Shown here piece after piece: positions 4,946 to 9,400 of a stretch of 9,400 bases of DNA (the first letter of the stretch is position 1; the number at the start of each line of letters is the position of its first letter). Under the pieces are notes generated by a model. The model was not told the DNA's origin and searched no databases. It saw only the letters and a program-made list of their open reading frames with translations. Both the position numbers and the translations under genes were made by a program. The stretch is from Terriglobia bacterium (GTDB lineage Bacteria > Acidobacteriota > Terriglobia > UBA7540). The stretch spans positions 1 through 9,400 of the forward strand of contig JASHTO010000498.1 of NCBI GenBank assembly GCA_030040515.1, in the 5' to 3' direction.

Positions 4946-6595
4946 TCAAGACAATTGCAATTCCAGCTTGGTAACCGAGGCGGGCGGAAAGGTCCAAGTG
5001 AAGTGTGAGCCCGAAACTTCCGCGGGCACGGCTTTGGGTTGAACCCCATCGGGATGCTCGAAATCATTGTGCGCATGGATGTCGCTCGTGGCCAGCACGG
5101 TTGCCTGTGCTGACTTTGCCGAGCCGCCGCGCAATGAAACCTCCGTCTCGCGCGATTCGCTGGCGCTGGTGTTCACGACCGTGATGACCAGCGTCTTCCC
5201 GTGCAGTGAGGCCGACCCGCCAAGCCCCCAAAGCGATCTGCCTTCCTTTTCGGCATGCGTGTTTCCAGCGGTTTCCGCAGGCCGCACCGGAATCGTCGGC
5301 GCATCGCAAACCACGCGCACGGACCGTCCGCCCTGGTGCGACTTGTACATGTCGAAGACGTGGAAGATAGGGGTCACGACAAAGCGATCTTCAACGGCCA
5401 GAAAGAGCGTGTTGATGTTGTTCACCAATTGCGCGTCATTGCACATGGCGAGCTTCTCCGCGTGGCGGTTGAAGGCATCCAGCGTGATGGCCGTCACCAG
5501 CGCGTCGCGCATCGAGGGGATGTAGCTGAAGAGGTATTCGGAGCCGAGCACCGGGCTGCGGTGCCACGCTCCCCACTCATCCACCACCAGCTTCACTTTG
5601 CGGTCCTTGTCGTAATCACCCATGGCCAGCCAGTGTTGGGTGATCAGCGGGTCCATCGCGTCGGCTTGCCACAACGCCTCGTACCAATCGTCCGTGGTGA
5701 AATCGAGGGAATCGCCTTTGCCCGTGGTTCCGCAGTAGTAGTGCATGGAAAGGCCGTAGATCGTGTCGAGAATGCGCGGGTTCTTGGCGACGATGTTCTC
5801 CAGGAATCCACGTGTCCATGAGGTTGCGGGGTTGCGCCAATCCGCGCCGGGTCCGCAGGCGATGAAGCGCAGCTTCAGTCCGTAGTCCGGAACATACACC
5901 GTGAACCGGCGAAACTCCACGCTATATTCCTCCGGCTGGAAATGGCCACCGCAGCCCCAGGACTCATTTCCAATGCCCCAGTAGAGCACGTTGTAGGGGC
6001 CGTCGCTGCCGTCGCCGGCGCGCGTGCGCGCAAGCGTGGTGCTTCCCGCGGGCGAGTTGCAATATTCCACCCACTCATCGAAATCCAGCGGGGTCTGGCT
6101 GCGGACGTTTACCGCCACGTAAGGCTGCGCGCCGCAGAGCCGGCAGAAGCGCATGAACTCCGCCGTGCCGAAGGTATTGGGGTCATACTTCTCGGGACCC
6201 GCGGGCGCCTCGCGAAGCTGCGCGGTGTTGTCCCAGAAGTTGGTGCGCACGGGGCGCTGCGCTCGCGGGCCGATTCCGTCGCGCCAATTGTAGGTGTCGG
6301 CAAAGCAACCGCCCGGCCAGCGAATCACCGGCACGCGCAATTGCCGAAGGCGCTCCACCAGCGCTTTGCGGATGCCGCCGATGTTGGGAACCGTCGAATC
6401 TTCGCCCACCCAGATGCCACCGTAAACCACTTCGCCGATGTGTTCGGTGAACTGCCCGTGCAGCTCCGGAGCAATCTCACCGATGGGCTCGTCGAGCAGC
6501 ACCTCCACCAGTCCCTCCGCAGCGCGCGTCGGGCGTGACAGTGCTCCGGCCGCCGCCACGGCCAATGTGGTGGATAAGAACTCGCGTCTCTTCAT
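4946..6595 (-). CDS. Exported GH51 alpha-L-arabinofuranosidase
   Basis: This 549-residue enzyme should remove terminal alpha-L-arabinofuranosyl units from arabinan, arabinoxylan or oligosaccharides. It opens with a twin-arginine signal (MKRREFLSTTLAV, cleavage probably near residue 25), so it is predicted to be Tat-exported to the periplasm or outside. GH51 landmarks follow: RWPGGCFADTYNW (92-104), WGIGNESWG with the acid/base Glu at 211, and VVDEWGAWH with the nucleophile Glu at 340. A beta-sandwich C-terminal domain with VVNTSAS follows (about 450-549). ATG 6595 is chosen because it starts the Tat signal and has a GAGG (6608-6605) nine bases upstream; the frame stays open further upstream, but those residues look non-coding. 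It is divergent from the aldehyde dehydrogenase gene. Many GH51 members are cytoplasmic, so the Tat signal matters for its role. The exact substrate cannot be told from sequence. Confidence 0.93.
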   Translation of the reverse strand: MKRREFLSTTLAVAAAGALSRPTRAAEGLVEVLLDEPIGEIAPELHGQFTEHIGEVVYGGIWVGEDSTVPNIGGIRKALVERLRQLRVPVIRWPGGCFADTYNWRDGIGPRAQRPVRTNFWDNTAQLREAPAGPEKYDPNTFGTAEFMRFCRLCGAQPYVAVNVRSQTPLDFDEWVEYCNSPAGSTTLARTRAGDGSDGPYNVLYWGIGNESWGCGGHFQPEEYSVEFRRFTVYVPDYGLKLRFIACGPGADWRNPATSWTRGFLENIVAKNPRILDTIYGLSMHYYCGTTGKGDSLDFTTDDWYEALWQADAMDPLITQHWLAMGDYDKDRKVKLVVDEWGAWHRSPVLGSEYLFSYIPSMRDALVTAITLDAFNRHAEKLAMCNDAQLVNNINTLFLAVEDRFVVTPIFHVFDMYKSHQGGRSVRVVCDAPTIPVRPAETAGNTHAEKEGRSLWGLGGSASLHGKTLVITVVNTSASESRETEVSLRGGSAKSAQATVLATSDIHAHNDFEHPDGVQPKAVPAEVSGSHFTWTFPPASVTKLELQLS

Positions 6596-6610
6596 TTGTC
6601 TGTGCCTCGA

Positions 6611-6630
6611 AAATTGAGTTCGTTCAATTT
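6611..6630. promoter_or_regulatory. Operator-like palindrome between the arabinofuranosidase and dehydrogenase genes
   Basis: AAATTGA (6611-6617) and TCAATTT (6624-6630) are perfect 7-bp inverted arms around a 6-bp centre. The site lies in the predicted leader of the arabinofuranosidase gene, between its promoter and its GAGG ribosome binding site. The AT-rich 20-bp palindrome in GC-rich DNA looks like a binding site for a LacI- or GntR-type sugar repressor. No regulator gene for it is in the window. It could also be a weak RNA hairpin. Confidence 0.5.
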
Positions 6631-6638
6631 GCGCCGCT

Positions 6639-6666
6639 AGATTACCAGAATCCAGGCAGAAGTCCA
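6639..6666 (-). promoter_or_regulatory. Candidate promoter of the arabinofuranosidase gene
   Basis: On the minus strand TGGACT (6666-6661) and an extended -10 TGGTAATCT (hexamer at 6644-6639) are 16 nt apart. Initiation near 6632 would place the AAATTGA palindrome at the very start of the transcript and give a leader of about 36 nt with a GAGG ribosome binding site. The match to consensus is moderate. Confidence 0.4.
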
Positions 6667-6694
6667 CTTGCAGCATTGGCCGACCCACGCGTCT

Positions 6695-6724
6695 TTGCCT
6701 TGCGGACACTGGAGAAGGTACAAT
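6695..6724 (+). promoter_or_regulatory. Candidate promoter of the aldehyde dehydrogenase gene
   Basis: TTGCCT (6695-6700) and TACAAT (6719-6724) are 18 nt apart on the plus strand. The leader would be about 70 nt and ends with a GGAG (6787-6790) ten bases before the start codon. The -35 is imperfect. Confidence 0.35.
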
Positions 6725-6800
6725 CGGGTGCGATGGTTCACCGCGACTCGGAACTGCACCTCATCAATGGCCCGATGCGGAGACTCGGAGCTTTCCGCGT

Positions 6801-8294
6801 ATGACCTTACCCAAAACCTACAAGAATTACATCGCTGGCGAATGGCGGGCTTCGGTGGGCGGCGAGACCTTTGAGAACCGGAATCCCGCTGACCGCGACG
6901 AGCTCATCGGCTTGTTCCAGAAATCCGGTCCTCAGGATGTGAACGCGGCCGTGGCGGCGGCCAAAGGCGCGTACAAAGCGTGGAAGAATACGCCGCCACC
7001 GAAGCGCGGCGAAGTCCTCTATCGCGCCGCCACCTTGTTGCAAGAGCGCAAGGAAGACCTGGCCGAGGCCATGACGCGCGAAATGGGCAAAGTGCTGGAG
7101 GAAACGCGCGGCGACGTGCAGGAGGCCATCGATATGACCTTCTACATGGCGGGCGAAGGCCGGCGGCTCTTCGGGCAAACCACCACCTCCGAGCTTCCTA
7201 ACAAGTTCTGCATGACGGTGCGCAGCCCGCTGGGCGTTTGCGGCCTCATCACGCCGTGGAATTTCCCCATGGCGATTCCCTCGTGGAAGATTATGCCGGC
7301 GCTGATCTGCGGGAACACGGTGGTGCTGAAGCCCGCCACGGACACGCCGCTTTCCGCCTGCAACCTGGTGCAGGTTCTGGAGGAAGCGGGCCTGCCGCGC
7401 GGCGTGGTGAACCTGGTGACGGGCACGGGCGGCGAAGCAGGCGCGCACCTGATGCAACACCGCGATGTGCGCGTCGTCTCCTTCACCGGATCGACGGAAA
7501 TCGGCCGCGCGGTTTCGCAGGCCTGCGCACCGGGCTTCAAGCACTGCTGCCTGGAGATGGGCGGCAAGAACGTCATCATGGTCCTGGACGACGCCCACCT
7601 GGAGCTGGCCATCGAGGGCGCTCTGTGGGGCGGCTTTGGCACCACGGGCCAACGCTGCACCGCGGCGAGCCGCGTGGTGGTGCAGAAGGGCGTCTACAAG
7701 CGCTTCCTCGAGCGCTTTGTGGAGCGCGCCCGCGCCTTGAAAGTCGGCAACGGGCTTGACCCGGCGGCGCAGGTGGGGCCGCTCATCAACGAAGCGCAGC
7801 GCCGCACCGTCGAGTCTTACGTCGAGATCGGCAAGAACGAGGGCGCCCAATTGCTGTGCGGCGGCCGGCGCCTTGCCGGCGGCGATTACGACAAAGGCTG
7901 GTTCTACGCGCCCACCATCTTCGGCGATTGCGACGCCGCCATGCGCATCGCCCAGGAGGAGATCTTCGGACCCGTCGTTTCCGTCATCCCCTGCAACGAC
8001 CTCGAACACGCCATGGAGATCGGCAACGGCATCGCCTACGGCCTTTCATCCTCGCTCTATACCCGCAATGTCAACAACGCATTCACGGCAATGCGTGAGA
8101 TGGAAACGGGCATCTTCTACGTCAACGCGCCCACCATCGGCGCGGAAACACACCTGCCCTTCGGCGGAACCAAGCAGACCGGCAACGGCCACCGCGAAGC
8201 CGCCACCGCGGCCCTGGACTTTTACTCGGAGTGGAAGTCGATCTACGTGGATTACAGTGACAAGCTCCAGCGTGCCCAGATCGACACCTACTGA
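6801..8294 (+). CDS. NAD(P)-dependent aldehyde dehydrogenase, probably alpha-ketoglutaric semialdehyde type
   Basis: The 497-residue protein is a full-length ALDH superfamily member, cytoplasmic, oxidising an aldehyde to an acid. All key elements are present: TPWNFP with the oxyanion Asn154, VLKPAT with the cofactor-binding Lys177, FTGSTEIG (about 228-235), LEMGGKN with the general-base Glu252, TTGQRCTAASR with the catalytic Cys286, and EEIFGP (about 386-391). The overall sequence and the C-terminal GAETHLPFGGTKQTGNGHRE resemble the group that includes alpha-ketoglutaric semialdehyde (2,5-dioxovalerate) dehydrogenase, the last step of non-phosphorylating pentose or sugar-acid oxidation. Being divergent from an arabinofuranosidase fits oxidative L-arabinose use, but no arabinonate or KDA dehydratase is in the window, so substrate assignment is inference. 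The start ATG 6801 has a weak GGAG (6787-6790). A long antisense open frame lies opposite and is not considered a gene. Confidence 0.9.
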   Translation: MTLPKTYKNYIAGEWRASVGGETFENRNPADRDELIGLFQKSGPQDVNAAVAAAKGAYKAWKNTPPPKRGEVLYRAATLLQERKEDLAEAMTREMGKVLEETRGDVQEAIDMTFYMAGEGRRLFGQTTTSELPNKFCMTVRSPLGVCGLITPWNFPMAIPSWKIMPALICGNTVVLKPATDTPLSACNLVQVLEEAGLPRGVVNLVTGTGGEAGAHLMQHRDVRVVSFTGSTEIGRAVSQACAPGFKHCCLEMGGKNVIMVLDDAHLELAIEGALWGGFGTTGQRCTAASRVVVQKGVYKRFLERFVERARALKVGNGLDPAAQVGPLINEAQRRTVESYVEIGKNEGAQLLCGGRRLAGGDYDKGWFYAPTIFGDCDAAMRIAQEEIFGPVVSVIPCNDLEHAMEIGNGIAYGLSSSLYTRNVNNAFTAMREMETGIFYVNAPTIGAETHLPFGGTKQTGNGHREAATAALDFYSEWKSIYVDYSDKLQRAQIDTY

Positions 8295-8323
8295 GGCGGA
8301 GAGAATATAGCGGCGACGTCGGA

Positions 8324-8377
8324 TTGTAGCGGCGGTCTGCGACCGCCGTTTTCGTCGCTCATCGAGCGCCGCTACAA
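8324..8377. repeat. Branched stem-loop intergenic repeat
   Basis: TTGTAGCGGCG (8324-8334) and CGCCGCTACAA (8367-8377) are perfect 11-bp inverted ends. Inside are two hairpins, CGGCGGTC-TGC-GACCGCCG (8330-8348) and CGCTC-ATC-GAGCG (8356-8368). With a shorter outer stem the three can form a three-way junction. A partial extra copy of TAGCGGCG lies at 8308-8315. It sits 29 nt past the dehydrogenase stop between converging genes, so it may act as a two-way transcription end or RNA-stabilising structure. It has the look of a dispersed palindromic repeat of acidobacterial genomes. Confidence 0.65.
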
Positions 8378-8395
8378 GGGAGATCTATTTTGTCA

Positions 8396-8433
8396 TCCTC
8401 AATAGGCCTGAGACTGAAGCCGGAGGTTGAGGA
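8396..8433. terminator. Weak hairpin at the end of the peptidoglycan-binding gene
   Basis: TCCTCAA (8396-8402) and TTGAGGA (8427-8433) are perfect 7-bp arms around 24 nt that can pair further (GGCC region). It starts four bases past the minus-strand stop codon. Minus-strand sequence after the stem is not T-rich, so intrinsic termination is uncertain; it may be another palindromic repeat. Confidence 0.35.
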
Positions 8434-8437
8434 GAGC

Positions 8438-9229
8438 TTAGCGAGGGTTCGGGGGGGAGGCGACCTGCGAGGAGGACGGACCGGCGGGGTCGGTCGCGGC
8501 GGCCGTCGGTGCCGCGGCGGTTGCACCGGCGGCCGGAGCGGACGAGGCCGGAGCGGACGCACCCACCACGGCGTGATCGAGCTCGGGAGGCAAGGGATGT
8601 GAGCCTAGTCCGAGCTTCATTAGGGACTTGGCCTCCGGCAACCCGGTGGCCGGAAATCCGTGGTCCGTCTGGTAGCGCAGCATGGCGTCGTGCGTGCGCC
8701 CGTCCCACTGTCCGTTGGCATCTCCCTGCAAATAACCCTCACGGATCAGCGCCTGCTGGATCTGCTCCACACGGTCGGGCTCCAGGTGAAGGCGCGCCAG
8801 GCGTTGCTGCCCGTTCAGCGGAACAGGGCGCCGGTACCGGGCCGTGGACGTTGAGTGCTGATACGTGTGCGCGGTGGAATGGGAAGCGGTGTGGACCGGC
8901 GTTTTCCCCGCGGCGGAAGCGGTATGGGCCGGGGGAGCGGCGCGGCGCTCAGGAGTTCGATGCTGAGGGGCTCCGGGAGTGGTCAAATGCGCGGTCGTCT
9001 GGGGAGCGTTCCCGGTATGCGCGACTTGTCCGGCAGGCGTCGTCCTGCCGGCCGTGGGGTGCGCGGTGGTGGTATGAGTTGGAGCAGCCTCCCGGTGCGT
9101 CGCCGGCGGATGGGTAGCAGGCTTTGGCGGGTCGCCGCTTTGCCTGGCCCACAGGCTGCCGCCTGCCAGCCACGCCAGCAGGAGCGCGGCACAGGAAATC
9201 CCGCGAGTTTTGTGACCAGAAGGTTCCAA
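8438..9229 (-). CDS. Secreted peptidoglycan-binding-domain protein with a His/Thr/Pro-rich linker
   Basis: This 263-residue protein starts with a signal peptide (hydrophobic AALLLAWLAGG, cleavage probably after SLWA at about 28). A low-complexity linker (about 30-130) rich in Ala, Pro, Thr and His follows, with about twelve histidines, many in TAH or PxH contexts. Then comes one PG_binding_1 domain (about 141-209: RVEQIQQALIREGYLQGDAN, GQWDGRTHDAMLRYQTDHGF, LPEAKSLMKLGLG). The last 50 residues are Ala/Pro/Ser-rich. No catalytic domain is present, so a wall-anchoring or scaffold role is inferred. The start is a TTG at 9229: GGAGAAGGG (9244-9236) lies six bases upstream and the signal peptide begins right there. 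It follows the protease gene by 18 nt and is almost certainly co-transcribed with it. Confidence 0.88.
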   Translation of the reverse strand: MEPSGHKTRGISCAALLLAWLAGGSLWARQSGDPPKPATHPPATHREAAPTHTTTAHPTAGRTTPAGQVAHTGNAPQTTAHLTTPGAPQHRTPERRAAPPAHTASAAGKTPVHTASHSTAHTYQHSTSTARYRRPVPLNGQQRLARLHLEPDRVEQIQQALIREGYLQGDANGQWDGRTHDAMLRYQTDHGFPATGLPEAKSLMKLGLGSHPLPPELDHAVVGASAPASSAPAAGATAAAPTAAATDPAGPSSSQVASPPNPR

Positions 9230-9247
9230 AACGTTCCCTTCTCCGAT

Positions 9248-9400
9248 TTATGGCAGACGATCCGCCAGGAACAGCGTTGAAAAGCTGCGCTCATCCGGGC
9301 GAGCGATCAGCAGGACTACGTCCGAACCGGACTTTAATTGCCCCTGGAGCTTGTTGAACTCCTCGACGGAGTCCACGGGATGTCGATTCACACTTAGAAT
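9248..9400 (-). CDS. Do/HtrA-type periplasmic serine protease, C-terminal PDZ end (partial)
   Basis: The minus strand is open from the window edge to a TAA at 9250-9248, giving 50 residues that read ILSVNRHPVDSVEEFNKL, then SGSDVVLLIARPDERSF, then LADRLP. This is the last half of a PDZ domain as found at the end of DegP/DegQ/HtrA proteases, which degrade or refold damaged envelope proteins. The catalytic triad and first PDZ domain would lie beyond the right edge. The stop is three bases before the ribosome binding site of the peptidoglycan-binding gene, so the two form an operon. A different PDZ protein (for example a tail-specific protease) is possible but fits less well. Confidence 0.82.
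   Translation of the reverse strand: MLSVNRHPVDSVEEFNKLQGQLKSGSDVVLLIARPDERSFSTLFLADRLP

Noticed and set aside
4899..4997. An N-terminal extension of the Uma2 protein.
   Set aside because: It would overlap the end of the arabinofuranosidase gene and cover the TATAAT promoter, and the extra residues are not family-like.
6596..6709. A 38-residue N-terminal extension of the arabinofuranosidase.
   Set aside because: It would bury the twin-arginine signal internally; ATG 6595 has a GAGG nine bases upstream.
6745..6789. The 8-mer GACTCGGA occurs twice before the aldehyde dehydrogenase gene (6745-6752 and 6782-6789).
   Set aside because: The repeat is short, the second copy includes the ribosome binding site, and chance occurrence in this composition is plausible.
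6807..8009. A 400-codon open frame on the minus strand opposite the aldehyde dehydrogenase gene.
   Set aside because: Its product is an Arg/His/Ala/Gln-rich string with no domain, as expected from the antisense of GC-rich codons. The plus strand encodes a complete enzyme with all catalytic residues.
8438..8600. GCC/CGG-rich runs in the 3' part of the peptidoglycan-binding gene, looking like a microsatellite.
   Set aside because: They are explained by the Ala/Pro-rich coding sequence of the protein tail.

Overview
The window looks like a chromosomal piece of a GC-rich environmental bacterium, most likely an acidobacterium. That guess rests on the short XRE-type regulator, the PepSY membrane protein, a peptidoglycan-binding protein that directly follows a Do/HtrA-type protease, and stem-loop intergenic repeats of a style I associate with that phylum. 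It is inference from family resemblance, not a search result. I see no rRNA, tRNA, CRISPR array, integrase, transposase gene or phage gene.

Layout. At the left edge a cobalamin (B12) riboswitch lies on the minus strand with its own promoter; it is cut by position 1, so its gene is outside the window. Divergent from it is a four-helix PepSY membrane protein (249-1763, +). A minus-strand XRE regulator (1978-2316) follows, with a consensus promoter placed so that its mRNA should be leaderless. A 157-162 bp element with terminal inverted repeats (2436-2597) separates it from a minus-strand group: a double-SIS-domain protein (2663-3682), the remnant of a carboxylesterase whose centre has been deleted (3782-4235), a Uma2-family protein (4332-4898, also apparently leaderless) and a Tat-exported GH51 alpha-L-arabinofuranosidase (4946-6595). 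Across a 205 bp divergent promoter region lies an aldehyde dehydrogenase of the alpha-ketoglutaric semialdehyde dehydrogenase type (6801-8294, +). A convergent spacer with a branched stem-loop repeat leads to a minus-strand pair at the right edge: the C-terminal end of a Do/HtrA-type serine protease (9248-9400), followed 18 nt later by a secreted peptidoglycan-binding-domain protein (8438-9229).

How the parts may work together. The arabinofuranosidase and the dehydrogenase are divergent neighbours and share an intergenic region containing a near-perfect operator-like palindrome. Together they suggest release of L-arabinose outside the cytoplasm and its oxidation toward 2-oxoglutarate, but the intermediate enzymes are not here. 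The riboswitch and the PepSY protein suggest an outer-membrane uptake locus running off the left edge. The protease and the peptidoglycan-binding protein form an envelope operon.

Nothing here looks like a wholly new multi-gene system. The most useful second looks are the repeated leaderless-promoter geometry, the gutted esterase, the element with terminal inverted repeats, the palindrome between the sugar genes, and the SIS protein that lacks the usual phosphate-binding loop.
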